64,000 nt of DNA from Bradyrhizobium sp. Ai1a-2 (GCF_000426245.1 NZ_AUEZ01000036.1:27478-91477); one strand, 5' to 3'; positions 50,588 to 59,212 are shown, counted from the first letter of the stretch. Translations and numbers: made by a program. Notes: generated by a model not told the origin, from the letters alone.

Positions 50588-51562
50588 ATGCGCGCAATCG
50601 TTCTCGAAAAATTTGGTGGCCTCGACAGCCTGGTGATCAAGGAGATCCCGGAGCCTGAACCGAAGGCTGGACATGTCGTGATCCAGGTAAAGGCGTTCGG
50701 CATCAACCACGCCGAGTTGCATATGCGCAGGGGCGAGTGGGCAGAGGCCGCTCCGGTCAGCGGCATCGAGTGCGTCGGCCTCGTCAAATCCTGCCCCGGC
50801 GGCGAGTTTCCAATCGGCGCGAAAGTCGCCGCGCTGATGGGCGGGCTCGGCCGCACGATCAATGGCAGTTATGCCGAATATACCTGCGCACCGGTTTCAA
50901 ATGTCGCGCTGATCGAAGCGGATCTGCCGTGGGCTGAACTGGCGGCGATTCCCGAAACCTATGCGACCGCATGGACCTGCCTGTTTCGCAATCTCGGGAT
51001 CGAGAAGGGGCAATTGCTCGTCATTCGCGGCGCGACCTCCTCGTTTGGTCAGGCCGCGCTCAAGATGGCCGTCAACGCCGGAGCCCATGTGATCGCAACG
51101 AGCCGGAACCGCGATCGCTTCGCCATGCTTGAAAAGCTCGGCGCCGAGCGCTGCGAAGTCGAGCGCCGCGATCTGTCGAAGGTCATTCCCGAGGCGAAGA
51201 AGATCGATGCTGTGCTCGACCTGGTGGGCAATACGGTCATGCTCGATTCTCTTGCCATGCTTCAGCGCGGCGGCCGTTCCTGTCTGGCCGGCTGGCTCGG
51301 CGGTCTTGATCCGATCCCCGACTTCAATCCGCTGCTGCAGATGGCCAGCGGCGTCTACCTGACCTTTTTCGGCAGCTTCGTGTTCGGGACTCCGGGCTTT
51401 CCGCTGTCGGACGTGCCGCTTCAGCAGATTGCCGCCGACGCCGCCGCGGGCCGGCTCGACGTGAAGCCCACGCGGGTCTTCCGTTTCGAAGAGATCCGCG
51501 AGGCGCATCGCGTCATGGAGGCCAACGAGGCCAGGGGAAAATTGGTCGTGGTTCACGCGTGA
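50588..51562 (+). CDS. Zinc-independent quinone oxidoreductase / MDR family
   Basis: 324 residues from ATG 50588; upstream frame runs into the repeat and is not used. Medium-chain dehydrogenase/reductase fold: GroES-like N-terminus (MRAIVLEKFGGLDSLVIKEI, GFGINHAEL-like FGINHAELHMRRGEW), Rossmann domain with VIRGATSSFGQAALKMAVNA. No catalytic zinc ligands are evident, matching NADPH:quinone oxidoreductases. AGAGAGGG precedes the start. Substrate unknown; may work with the preceding hydrolase. Confidence 0.88.
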   Translation: MRAIVLEKFGGLDSLVIKEIPEPEPKAGHVVIQVKAFGINHAELHMRRGEWAEAAPVSGIECVGLVKSCPGGEFPIGAKVAALMGGLGRTINGSYAEYTCAPVSNVALIEADLPWAELAAIPETYATAWTCLFRNLGIEKGQLLVIRGATSSFGQAALKMAVNAGAHVIATSRNRDRFAMLEKLGAERCEVERRDLSKVIPEAKKIDAVLDLVGNTVMLDSLAMLQRGGRSCLAGWLGGLDPIPDFNPLLQMASGVYLTFFGSFVFGTPGFPLSDVPLQQIAADAAAGRLDVKPTRVFRFEEIREAHRVMEANEARGKLVVVHA

Positions 51563-51744
51563 GCCCAAGCACGACGCACGAATCCAGACAGCGCTGATGG
51601 CGCGCCGTGGGTCGTTGCGTCCGCGAGAACTCCATACACACCGTTGTGAACCAGGACTCGTAACGGCGGGCGCTGCCGGTGCGTACGGGATGTCATGATC
51701 TTCAACCCGTCAGCGTCGTCGATCTCAGTCAAGAGGCGAGCCAC

Positions 51745-52269
51745 ATGAAGACACGTTTCAACATCGCCGAAAGGGGAGACGGGTCTTACCGACTGCTGGC
51801 TATCCTCCGCTGGGTCATGGTCGTCATCTTCGTGTCGTTCGGCATGCAGAAGTTCACGTTGCAGTCGGCACAAGGCATCGTTCAATACATCAGCAATAGT
51901 CCATTTATTTCTTGGTTGTCGGTATTTGGTCTGCGGGGAGAAGCCAATGTCCTCGGCGTTACCGAGCTTGGCATCGCGGTGCTTCTTGCGGCCGGGGCAT
52001 TCAGCCCGGTCCTGTCAGCGCTCAGTTCGCTGCTGGGCGTGATGACGTTCGCCGTCACCTGGTCGTTCTTCTTCACGACGCCCGGTGTCGTTAAATGGAG
52101 CTGGTCGACCGACCCGATGGCCTGGAACTTGGCCGGCGAGTTCCTATTCAAGGACATCGTCCTGCTCAGCGTCTGCATCGTGTTGTTCCTCGCCTCTTTG
52201 CCGCGATCTTTCATTCGATCACGCGGCAGCGAAGCGAAGCCCATCGCGATGGAGCAAGCTGCGCGATGA
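51745..52269 (+). CDS. DUF417 (YkgB-like) membrane protein
   Basis: 174 residues from ATG 51745, with AGAGGCGAG upstream. Four membrane helices (LAILRWVMVVIFVSFGMQKF, VTELGIAVLLAAGAFSPVLS, LGVMTFAVTWSFFFTTPGVV, FLFKDIVLLSVCIVLFLAS). The pattern fits YkgB/DUF417, also related to DoxX-type proteins, induced in some bacteria by chlorine or aldehyde stress. Convergent with the SDR gene, separated by a short palindrome. Confidence 0.85.
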   Translation: MKTRFNIAERGDGSYRLLAILRWVMVVIFVSFGMQKFTLQSAQGIVQYISNSPFISWLSVFGLRGEANVLGVTELGIAVLLAAGAFSPVLSALSSLLGVMTFAVTWSFFFTTPGVVKWSWSTDPMAWNLAGEFLFKDIVLLSVCIVLFLASLPRSFIRSRGSEAKPIAMEQAAR

Positions 52270-52294
52270 TGGGTTTCGCTTCGCTCTACCCATC
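52268..52294. repeat. Short palindrome between convergent genes
   Basis: GATGGGT (52268-52274) and ACCCATC (52288-52294) flank TTCGCTTCGCTCT. This GGGTTTCGCTTCGCTCTACCC unit is common in Bradyrhizobium genomes. It sits between the ends of the DUF417 and SDR genes and could act as a weak two-way terminator. Confidence 0.65.
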
Positions 52295-52302
52295 CTACGG
52301 CG

Positions 52303-53157
52303 CTATCGCGAGGACTTCCCCGCTTGCGCCGTCTCCCTGCCGAGCCGCCGCTGCAGCACCGACCAGTACGTCGCCGGCAGGAAGCGTTGCAGCAGGTCCA
52401 TCAGGCGGGCGTCGCGGCCGATCAGGATGCGCGGCCGGTTGTTCTCGATGCCGGCGATAATGGTGTGCGCGGCGGCAGTCGGTGTCATCCTGGCGGCCGT
52501 ATCGAACCATTCGATCGCCTGCGCGCGCCGCGTATTGTCGGATACGCCGACGCCGGTGCGGGAATTGCGGACGATGTTGGTGGCGACGCCGCCCGGATGA
52601 ACCACCGACAGCCGCACCGGGCTGCCCGACATTGCAAGCTCATGCCGCAGGCTTTCGGAGAAGCCGCGCACGGCGAATTTGGCGGCGCAATAGGCGGTCT
52701 GGCCGGGCGGTGCGACGATGCCGAAGATCGAGGAGACGTTGACGATGTGCGCTTCGCGCTGGCGCGCCAGCTGCGGCAGGAAGGCGCGTGTCGCATGCAC
52801 CGTGCCCCAGAAATTGATGTTGAACAGCCATTCCATCTGCGCCTCGTCGATCTCGTGGAACTGGCCGAGCAGGGAGACCCCGGCATTGTTGATGAGGATG
52901 TTGAGGGCCGGATGCGCGCGGTTTGCGGCTTCCGCGAAGCCCGCGATTTGATCGGCTTCGCCGACATCGACGCGATGCACCGTGACTTTCCGCACGCCCG
53001 CTTTCGCAATCTCGGCGGCCACCGCGGCAAGGCCGGCCTCGTCGCGGTCGGCCAGCGCGAGATCGGCGCCGCGTCCGGCAAGCTCGATCGCGAGCGCCCG
53101 GCCGATGCCGCTGGCGGCCCCCGTGACGGCCACCGCACTTCCGGAGATCGCAGTCAT
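52303..53157 (-). CDS. Short-chain dehydrogenase/reductase
   Basis: 284 residues, classical SDR: cofactor motif TGAASGIGRA, NNAGVS, active site serine in NVSSIFG, Y-x-x-x-K in YCAAKFA. The GAAxGIG and D41-D43-like acidic pattern (LADRDEAG) suggests NAD(H) preference. Short C-terminal extension with arginines. Substrate cannot be read. Convergent with the DUF417 gene. Confidence 0.9.
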   Translation of the reverse strand: MTAISGSAVAVTGAASGIGRALAIELAGRGADLALADRDEAGLAAVAAEIAKAGVRKVTVHRVDVGEADQIAGFAEAANRAHPALNILINNAGVSLLGQFHEIDEAQMEWLFNINFWGTVHATRAFLPQLARQREAHIVNVSSIFGIVAPPGQTAYCAAKFAVRGFSESLRHELAMSGSPVRLSVVHPGGVATNIVRNSRTGVGVSDNTRRAQAIEWFDTAARMTPTAAAHTIIAGIENNRPRILIGRDARLMDLLQRFLPATYWSVLQRRLGRETAQAGKSSR

Positions 53158-53284
53158 TGCTTCAGCTCCCAGAAATGGGGGGACTCATCTGTAGCACAGG
53201 GTTCCGCAAGTTTTTCGCCGCTGGAACTGAACCAGATCGCGGTGGAAGTTCTTAACATGTATTACTGCAGGAACGGAGGCGCCC

Positions 53285-53671
53285 ATGGAACAAGCAAGGC
53301 CGCTTCGCGCAAGAGCGCTCGTCGTTGAAGACGACCCGATGCAGCGGCAGATGATCGGGCTCTTACTCGAAGAGAGTGATTTTGATGTGATCGAATGCGC
53401 CAGCGCCGAAGCTGCGGAAGCGGTTCTGCAGCGCGACGGCGAGGACCTTGATTTGATGATGACCGATGTCGAGCTCGCCGGCTACAAGGACGGCGTTGAA
53501 CTCGCCCATATCGCCAAGCGCCGCAATCCCGCCCTTGGCGTCATCGTCACCTCGGGCAAACCGCTGCGGCGGAAGCTGCCGGATGGCGCGAAATTCTGGT
53601 CGAAGCCCTGGGCCCCGCTGGATGTGATCCGCGAGGCGGAGCGGATGGTGCTGGCGCGAGCCAGGGCGTGA
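53285..53671 (+). CDS. Single-domain response regulator (CheY-like)
   Basis: 128 residues: receiver domain only. Acidic pair in LVVEDDPMQRQMI, phospho-acceptor aspartate in MMTDVEL, conserved threonine/serine in VIVTSGK and lysine-proline in FWSKPW. GGAGG lies 5 bases before the ATG. No output domain and no adjacent kinase. Such receivers are numerous in Bradyrhizobium and may serve the orphan kinase pathways. Confidence 0.9.
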   Translation: MEQARPLRARALVVEDDPMQRQMIGLLLEESDFDVIECASAEAAEAVLQRDGEDLDLMMTDVELAGYKDGVELAHIAKRRNPALGVIVTSGKPLRRKLPDGAKFWSKPWAPLDVIREAERMVLARARA

Positions 53672-53691
53672 TCCGAAAAAGTGGAGCGCAA

Positions 53692-53726
53692 AATCAAACG
53701 GCGGGCCCAAAGCCCGCCGTTTTGAT
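53692..53726. terminator. Bidirectional intrinsic terminator
   Basis: AAACGGCGGGC (53696-53706) and GCCCGCCGTTT (53712-53722), perfect 11-bp stem with a 5-base loop, followed by TTTT on the + strand and preceded by AAA on the other side. It lies between the receiver gene (+) and the lysine-rich peptide gene (-). A partial copy of the GATCCGAAAAAGTGG repeat lies just before it (53670-53685). Confidence 0.85.
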
Positions 53727-53783
53727 GAACCCCGTTGAGCGCCCGGGCACGGCGAGCGCGCGCCGCGGCCCGGGCTGAAACAG

Positions 53784-53852
53784 CTACTTCTTCTTGGCCT
53801 TCTTCTTGGTGGCCTTCTTCGCCTTTTTCGCCTTCTTCGCTTTCTTAGCCAT
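53784..53852 (-). CDS. 22-residue lysine/alanine-rich peptide, histone H1-tail-like
   Basis: An ATG-to-TAG frame encodes MAKKAKKAKKAKKATKKK and four more residues (AKKK): 14 lysines, 6 alanines, one threonine. An AGAGGA ribosome site lies 5 bases before the ATG on the - strand and an intrinsic terminator follows, so it looks like a complete small gene. Proteins of this kind resemble the C-terminal tails of histone H1 and of bacterial H1-like proteins and would bind nucleic acid. Function is unproven. Confidence 0.7.
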   Translation of the reverse strand: MAKKAKKAKKAKKATKKKAKKK

Positions 53853-54231
53853 AGTATCCTCTCAGGGTTTCATGGATTGAACGCGACGCTGAGGCATGCT
53901 TGGCGGAGGGCCAACCTCGCAACATCCTCGGTTGACAAGCTCAACAGATTCGCGGCGCGCTGCCGCGCGCTGTCACCTCGCTGTCATCTGTTATCCACAG
54001 CTGTTGCGCGTTTTCCACCTGTCGCCACAGGCTCACGCCCCATCAACGGCCGCGCCGACAAGGTTAATGCTGCGGAAATTCGATCTTCATCGATTCAAAA
54101 CCACAGCACCGAATAGGCGATCGAATTGAGATTCCGTTAAGCCAGACGGCCGCATGTTGCGGTCGCGAGAGAGCCGTCACGGGCGGCCCGTTCACCTTGG
54201 GAAGGGGCAGGATGCACATCCTGGATTTGCG
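53853..54231. other. 379-base intergenic region
   Basis: Divergent region between the lysine-rich peptide gene (-) and the diguanylate cyclase gene (+). It contains one consensus DnaA box, TTATCCACA (53992-54000), standing alone. A + frame at 53877-54116 has no coding features. Confidence 0.5.
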
Positions 54232-55449
54232 GTGCTGAGCGTTCCGACGCTATGGACGACCTGCGTCGCCAATTTTTGCGCGATGAGCCTGGTCTGGATC
54301 TACGTCGCGCGCAGCTACCCGAAGTTCGAGGCGTCGCGGTTCTGGACCGCTGCGGCGCTCCTGGCGACGGCGGGCGCCGTGACCTCGATGCTGCGCGGCG
54401 TCGGGGAATTCCGCTTGCTGGTGCTGAGCTGCAGCGTGCTGCTGATGATGGCATGCTGGTCCTGCCTGATGGGCATCCAGCGCTTCTACAATGAGCCCAT
54501 CACCTGGCGCCTCGCCGTGGTCATCCCCGGCCTGACATGGATCGGCATCGCCTTTTTCCTGTTCGTCCAGGACGACATGCCGATGCGGATCGCGATCTAC
54601 TCGCTCGGGCAATCGATCCCGGTTGCGATGACGCTGCATCTATTGATGACACAGCGCGAAGAACGTAACGCCGGCGCCCGGCTGGGCGTCTTCTGCTCAG
54701 TCCTCATCCTCGCCGTCTATTTCATCCGCTCCGCATGCGCGCTGCTGGGGATCGGAGGCGACCTCACGATCGTCGATTTCAACGGGCTCCAGGCGGTGCT
54801 GATGCTGGCGCTGGTGTTCCTGTCGATGGCCTGGAACTTCGGCTTTCTGTTGATGGCGATCGACCGGCTGCGCAACGAGGTCGCCGATCTCGCACTGCTC
54901 GACGACCTCACCGGGGTCGGCAACCGCCGCCATCTGCTGCAGCGGGTGACCGAGGAGTGCGCCCGCTCCGTACGCAGCGGCGAGCCGTTCGCGCTGCTCG
55001 TGATCGACCTCGACGGTTTCAAGGGCATCAACGACACCCATGGCCATGCCGCCGGCGACGCCTGCCTGCAGCATTTCGCGCTGATGGCGCAGACCCGGTT
55101 GCGGCCCGGCGACATGCTGGCGCGCAGCGGCGGCGACGAGTTCTGCATCGTGCTGCCGTCATCCACGCTGCGCGAGGGGGCCATGATCGCCCGCCGCTTG
55201 CTGGAGGTGTGCCGGGCCGACGCGGCGGAATGCTCGGGCCGGGAGATCCCGATCGCGGTGTCGATCGGGGTTGCGCAGTGGACCGCGGAGATCGGCGCCT
55301 ATCCGGACCGACTGTTCGTCGTCGCCGACCAGGCGCTCTATGAAGCCAAGAAGCGCGGCCGCGACGGCTACGCGATCTCCGAGCCGGCCCCGGCGCTGGT
55401 GCCCGAAATCCCCGATATGCCTGATATGGTGAGGCGCAAGACGGCGTGA
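54232..55449 (+). CDS. Membrane-bound diguanylate cyclase (GGDEF)
   Basis: About 405 residues from GTG 54232; an in-frame ATG at 54154 is the alternative but would add a charged non-membrane leader. Six or so membrane helices occupy the first 210 residues (TLWTTCVANFCAMSLVWIYV, LRLLVLSCSVLLMMACWSCL-like). The C-terminal GGDEF domain is intact: LLDDLTGVGNRRHLLQRVTE, substrate motif LLVIDLDGFKGINDTHGHAA, active site RSGGDEF, and VSIGVAQW. No obvious RxxD inhibitory site. It would make c-di-GMP, which controls motility versus attachment. Overlaps only the upstream leader of the next gene. Confidence 0.9.
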   Translation: MLSVPTLWTTCVANFCAMSLVWIYVARSYPKFEASRFWTAAALLATAGAVTSMLRGVGEFRLLVLSCSVLLMMACWSCLMGIQRFYNEPITWRLAVVIPGLTWIGIAFFLFVQDDMPMRIAIYSLGQSIPVAMTLHLLMTQREERNAGARLGVFCSVLILAVYFIRSACALLGIGGDLTIVDFNGLQAVLMLALVFLSMAWNFGFLLMAIDRLRNEVADLALLDDLTGVGNRRHLLQRVTEECARSVRSGEPFALLVIDLDGFKGINDTHGHAAGDACLQHFALMAQTRLRPGDMLARSGGDEFCIVLPSSTLREGAMIARRLLEVCRADAAECSGREIPIAVSIGVAQWTAEIGAYPDRLFVVADQALYEAKKRGRDGYAISEPAPALVPEIPDMPDMVRRKTA

Positions 55450-55487
55450 GCCGTGCCACGCGAGGCTGCGGTCACAGGGGCCGATGC

Positions 55488-56111
55488 ATGAACCTTCGCC
55501 TGCTTGCGGCGGCGCTTTGCACCATGGCGGTGATCACCTCGGCCTACGCGCAGACGCCTGATCTTGCGGCGATCGCGCGATCCTCGGGCACACCCGAAAT
55601 CCCGGGCCTCAACATGGTGTGGCTCGCGCCCTGGGGCGACGTCGCAAAATCCCATCCCTGGCGCAACATCATCGTGCACCAGACCGAAGGTCCGGCAGGC
55701 TCGGCCCGCGGCGGTGCACAGGCGCAATCGAAGAACCCGAGCCGGCGCGGCGTGATGGTGTGGGTCGAGACCGACGGCACCGTCTACTGGGCGGTCGACG
55801 AGAAACTCGTGACGACCCATGGGGACGGCGCCAATCGCAACGACAACAAATTTATCGACAACGGGGCGACCTATCATCAGGTCGTCGCCGGCAATTCGAT
55901 CGGCGTCGAATTCGCCGGCAACTATCCCGACGTGACGCGGGAGGCCACGGCGGCGCAGGTCGCGGCGTGGCGGATCCTGGTGAAGGTGCTGCGCGCCCGC
56001 TACGACATCCCGCTTGAGCGCGTCTACGCCCACAACTGGATCGACTTCAAGGACGCCCGCTATTGCGAAGGCTGCGCCCTGGCGAAGATGGCGCGGGAGT
56101 GGGGTGAGTAG
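55488..56111 (+). CDS. Secreted N-acetylmuramoyl-L-alanine amidase (Ami_2 type)
   Basis: 207 residues from ATG 55488, which starts a Sec signal (LRLLAAALCTMAVITSAYAQ). Zinc amidase motifs: IIVHQTEG (first histidine), YHQVVAGNSIGVEFAGNY, and YAHNWIDFKDARYCEGC near the C-terminus. It cleaves the amide between MurNAc and the stem peptide. The PGRP/AmpD-type fold is inferred from spacing. 38 bases after the diguanylate cyclase stop. Confidence 0.85.
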   Translation: MNLRLLAAALCTMAVITSAYAQTPDLAAIARSSGTPEIPGLNMVWLAPWGDVAKSHPWRNIIVHQTEGPAGSARGGAQAQSKNPSRRGVMVWVETDGTVYWAVDEKLVTTHGDGANRNDNKFIDNGATYHQVVAGNSIGVEFAGNYPDVTREATAAQVAAWRILVKVLRARYDIPLERVYAHNWIDFKDARYCEGCALAKMAREWGE

Positions 56112-56155
56112 GGCGTGATCCGATGACGTTGAAATGCGGCCGCGATGGAGCTGCG

Positions 56156-56281
56156 CCCCCTCCTCCCGCTTGCGGGGGAGGGCTGGGGTGGGGGCTGTCT
56201 CCGCATAGGGATCCCCCGAGAGGAGAGAACCCTCACCCGGCGCTTCGCGCCGACCTCCCCCGCAAGCGGGGGAGGTGAAGT
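56156..56281. repeat. Composite C-rich palindromic repeat (Rhizobiales type)
   Basis: Two hairpins in inverted orientation: CCTCCCGCTTGCGGGGGAGG near 56162-56182 with a following GGGCTGGGGTGGGGGC tract, and CCTCCCCCGC-AA-GCGGGGGAGG (56254-56275), plus CGGCGC-TTC-GCGCCG (56238-56252) and ACCCTCACCC. This GC-rich unit is widely dispersed in alphaproteobacterial genomes. Confidence 0.8.
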
Positions 56282-56303
56282 CAACTCGCGGCCGATTCAA
56301 CCT

Positions 56304-56372
56304 CGAGCGAAGTGGACACCGGTTCGCGTGAAGAAAACGGCATCGGTTCTGATTCCATCAGAACCGATGCTT
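56304..56372. repeat. Palindromic element, inverted copy of the one after fliQ
   Basis: GAGCGAAGTGGACACCGGTT, then GAAGAAAACG, and a perfect 13-bp hairpin (56341-56353 with 56357-56369) around GGTTCTGAT-TCC-ATCAGAACC. It matches the reverse complement of 19298-19397, with a shorter linker. Confidence 0.85.
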
Positions 56373-56377
56373 TAGGA

Positions 56378-56406
56378 ACAAAAAAAAGCCGGCGTTGCCG
56401 CCGGCT
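56378..56406 (-). terminator. Intrinsic terminator of rpoH
   Basis: Stem AGCCGGC (56387-56393) with GCCGGCT (56400-56406), 6-base loop; on the - strand it is followed by a run of eight or nine T residues (A run at 56378-56387 on +). It lies 24 bases past the rpoH stop. Confidence 0.9.
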
Positions 56407-56430
56407 CTTGGATGCTGCGCTGTCGCGCTG

Positions 56431-57327
56431 TCAGTGCGCGGCTTCGAGCGCCGCTTCCTGCTTGGCGATCGTGCCCTTGACGGCCGATTGCACCTTCTCG
56501 AAAGCGCGGACCTCGATCTGCCGCACGCGCTCGCGCGACACGCCGAATTCGGCGGCGAGGTCTTCCAGCGTCATCGGCTCGTCCGCAAGGCGCCGCGCCT
56601 CGAAGATGCGGCGTTCGCGCGGGTTGAGCACGTTGATGGCGCCGGTCAGAGCCTGGCGGCGGTGATCGAACTCTTCGCTCTCCGCCATCAAGGCTTCCGC
56701 GTTCGGCGCGGTGTCGACCAGCCAGTCCTGCCATTCGCCCGCTTCGCCGTCGTCGCGGATCGGTGCGTTGAGCGACGCGTCACCGCCGAGGCGGCGGTTC
56801 ATGTCGATCACGTCCTGATCCGTCACGCCGAGGCGGCTCGCAATCAGCTTCACCTGGTCGGGGTGGAGGTCACCCTCGTCCAGCGCGGAGATCTTGCTCT
56901 TCGCCTTGCGCAGGTTGAAGAACAGCTTCTTCTGGTTCGCGGTGGTGCCCATTTTCACGAGCGACCAGGAACGCAGGATGTACTCTTGTATCGACGCCTT
57001 GATCCACCACATGGCGTAGGTGGCGAGACGGAAGCCCTTCTCGGGCTCGAATCGCTTGACCGCCTGCATCAGGCCGACATTGCCTTCCGACACGACTTCG
57101 GATATCGGCAAGCCGTAACCGCGATAGCCCATGGCGATCTTGGCCACGAGCCTGAGGTGGCTGGTGACGAGTTTATGTGCCGCGTCGCGATCGTCGTGCT
57201 CGCGCCAACGTTTCGCGAGCATGTACTCCTGCTGGGGCTCCAGCATGGGGAACTTGCGGATCTCGGCGAGGTATCTGGAAAGGCCGGATTCTCCATTGAG
57301 AACCGGTAAGGTAGCTGTACGGGCCAT
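56431..57327 (-). CDS. rpoH: RNA polymerase sigma-32 factor RpoH
   Basis: 298 residues, the normal length. Region 2 (LVTSHLRLVAKIAMGYRGYG, SEGNVGLMQAVKRFEPEKGF, LATYAMWWIKASIQEYILRS), the RpoH box near NQKKLFFNLRKAK, and region 4 (LNPRERRIFEARRLADEP, LEDLAAEFGVSRERVRQIEV). Directs transcription of heat-shock genes. Bradyrhizobium carries several rpoH genes; which this is cannot be decided. It ends at a strong terminator. Confidence 0.96.
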   Translation of the reverse strand: MARTATLPVLNGESGLSRYLAEIRKFPMLEPQQEYMLAKRWREHDDRDAAHKLVTSHLRLVAKIAMGYRGYGLPISEVVSEGNVGLMQAVKRFEPEKGFRLATYAMWWIKASIQEYILRSWSLVKMGTTANQKKLFFNLRKAKSKISALDEGDLHPDQVKLIASRLGVTDQDVIDMNRRLGGDASLNAPIRDDGEAGEWQDWLVDTAPNAEALMAESEEFDHRRQALTGAINVLNPRERRIFEARRLADEPMTLEDLAAEFGVSRERVRQIEVRAFEKVQSAVKGTIAKQEAALEAAH

Positions 57328-57541
57328 ACTTGCGCCCTCCAGTGGTTCAGGCCCCCGATAGCGGCGGGCCCGGCAGGCGGCCGCTGTGTTAAAGCCGACC
57401 GGCTTGCGATGTTCCGCGTTGGATATTCAACGCACGTGCAACATACACCCAACGGGCCACGATAGGGAAGGATTGCTGACGTCACGTCCCCGTGTGGCTG
57501 GTATAACTTATTGTCATATCAACGCTTTTTCAAGGGATGCG

Positions 57542-58609
57542 TCATAGCGCCGCCTTTAGGGCGCGTTCCAGGAGAAGCATATCCTCCGGTAGAGGAGCCT
57601 CCCAGTGCAAAATTTCTCCGGTCCTCGGATGCTCGATGGTCAGGAGGTAAGCGTGGAGCGCCTGGCGGCCGAGGGCGGCCAGCGCGGCCTGGGCCTCGTG
57701 GCCGAGCTGGCTGGCTTTGGTCTTGAAGTGCGGGCCGTAGACGGAATCGCCCAGCAGCGGATGGCCGATATGGGCGAGGTGTACCCGGATCTGATGCGTC
57801 CGTCCGGTCTCGAGCCGGCACGCAAGCAGGGAGGCCACCGGCTTGCCGTCGCGCCCCTGAAACATCTCCTGCAGCTCCCAATGGGTGACCGCCTCGCGAC
57901 CGCCTTCGCGCACCGCCATCTTCTCGCGCGCATGCGGATGGCGGTCGATCGGCGCGTCGATGGTGCCGCGCTGGCGGTTCGGCACACCCCAGATGAAGGC
58001 CATATAGCCGCGCTCCATCTCCCCGGTGCGGCCATGGTCGGCAAATTGCGCGGTCAGTGACTGGTGGGCCTGGTCGTTCTTCGCCACCACCATCAGGCCG
58101 GTGGTATCCTTGTCCAGCCGATGGACGATTCCCGGACGGCGTACGCCGCCGATGCCGGAAAGGCTTGCGCCGCAATGGGCGATCAGGGCGTTGACCAGCG
58201 TGCCGCTCTCGTGACCGGCGGCGGGATGCACCACGAGGCCGGCCGGCTTGTCGATGACGATGAGGTCGTCGTCCTCATAGATGATGTCGAGTGCGATATC
58301 CTCGCCCTTCGGCTCCGGCGGGACGGCTTCCGGAACCTCCACCCCGACCGTGTCGCCTTCGGCGACGTGAAAAGCAGGGTCGCGGACGGGAGCGTCCTTG
58401 ACCGTGACGGAGCCGGCGAGGATCAGCGCCTTCAGCCGTGACCGCGACAAGTCCGGAATGCGCTGCGCGAGGACACGGTCGAGCCGGGACGACCCCTCGT
58501 CGCCCTGAACGACGACGGCCAGCCTTTGGGCCCCAAGGGGAGCAACAGGCGGGACACCAGGGGACGACAGGCCTTGTTTCGCTTCGTTCGCGCTTACTTT
58601 CTTCGGCAA
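57542..58609 (-). CDS. rluD: RluD-family 23S rRNA pseudouridine synthase
   Basis: About 355 residues from TTG 58609. N-terminal S4 domain (RLDRVLAQRIPDLSRSRLKA) and catalytic RsuA/RluA domain with the active aspartate in GIVHRLDKDTTGLMVVAK; C-terminal RLETGRTHQIRVHLAHIGHP. RluD modifies helix 69 of 23S rRNA. The frame stays open to an ATG at 58684, but that would overlap the divergent DUF6476 gene and run through a copy of the GGAAACCGGTTTT repeat, so the start is uncertain; TTG 58609 has GGAAA six bases upstream. Confidence 0.88.
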   Translation of the reverse strand: MPKKVSANEAKQGLSSPGVPPVAPLGAQRLAVVVQGDEGSSRLDRVLAQRIPDLSRSRLKALILAGSVTVKDAPVRDPAFHVAEGDTVGVEVPEAVPPEPKGEDIALDIIYEDDDLIVIDKPAGLVVHPAAGHESGTLVNALIAHCGASLSGIGGVRRPGIVHRLDKDTTGLMVVAKNDQAHQSLTAQFADHGRTGEMERGYMAFIWGVPNRQRGTIDAPIDRHPHAREKMAVREGGREAVTHWELQEMFQGRDGKPVASLLACRLETGRTHQIRVHLAHIGHPLLGDSVYGPHFKTKASQLGHEAQAALAALGRQALHAYLLTIEHPRTGEILHWEAPLPEDMLLLERALKAAL

Positions 58610-58651
58610 AACCGGTTTCCACTTCCGCCGATCATGTTTAAAGAGCCGCCC

Positions 58652-58987
58652 ATGACCGAAACAACGTTTCCTGAACCGACCCAAGAGCAGGCCGCCCTGA
58701 TCGCGCGGGTGCGGCGGATGATGCTGATCGCGGGCCTGACCTCGGCGCTCGCGGTGGCCGTGGTCCTCATCGCCGTCGGGTATCGCTTTTACCGCGGGGA
58801 GGGAAGCCCTGCCGCCACGACCGACGTCACGGCCGCCCTGCCGAAGGGCGCCCGCATCGTGTCCACCGGCATCGCCGGCGACCGCCTGGTGGTGACCCTT
58901 GATATAGGCGGGGCCACCGAAATCCGCACATTCGACGCGAAAACGCTGAAACCTTCGGGAAAACTGCGCTTCGTCAGCGAACCCTGA
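58652..58987 (+). CDS. DUF6476 small membrane protein
   Basis: 111 residues from ATG 58652 (ATG 58634 also possible). One membrane helix (LIAGLTSALAVAVVLIAVGY) and a periplasmic domain with a beta pattern (GARIVSTGIAGDRLVVTLDI, GGATEIRTFDAKTLKPSGKL) typical of the DUF6476 family next to rluD in many Rhizobiales. Function unknown. Divergent from rluD and upstream of tRNA-Glu. Confidence 0.8.
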   Translation: MTETTFPEPTQEQAALIARVRRMMLIAGLTSALAVAVVLIAVGYRFYRGEGSPAATTDVTAALPKGARIVSTGIAGDRLVVTLDIGGATEIRTFDAKTLKPSGKLRFVSEP

Positions 58988-59037
58988 GCCAAGCTCGCTT
59001 GCAGTTTTCGGCTTTCGAGGCTATTGCCTGAAGTCAC

Positions 59038-59112
59038 GCTCCCTTCGTCTAGCGGTTAGGACGCGGCCCTCTCAAGGCTGAAACAGGGGTTCGATTCCCC
59101 TAGGGAGCGCCA
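59038..59112 (+). tRNA. tRNA-Glu (anticodon CTC)
   Basis: Complete cloverleaf: acceptor GCTCCCT (59038-59044) with AGGGAGC (59102-59108), discriminator G, encoded CCA (59110-59112). Anticodon stem CGGCC/GGCTG with loop CTCTCAA, T33 and A37 in place, anticodon CTC, reading GAG. T arm GGGGTTCGATTCCCC. It is the probable integration site of the adjacent element, whose integrase starts about 100 bases after its 3' end. Confidence 0.97.
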
Positions 59113-59212
59113 GCGGCTCTAGAAGCGCTGAGATTTCAAAAACATCACGCAAATCATGGCTTTGTCTGCTGTCTGGTGGTAGCAGAAGGTGATAGCTTTG
59201 GTGCGGGTGTCG

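Larger units (their letters stand above)
56112..56430. other. 319-base intergenic region filled with repeats
   Basis: Between the amidase gene and the convergent rpoH. Holds two repeat elements (56156-56281 and 56304-56372) and the rpoH terminator (56378-56406). No gene. Confidence 0.7.

Noticed and set aside
53992..54000. Perfect DnaA box TTATCCACA
   Set aside because: A single 9-mer is expected by chance in a window of this size; no cluster of boxes or AT-rich unwinding region nearby.
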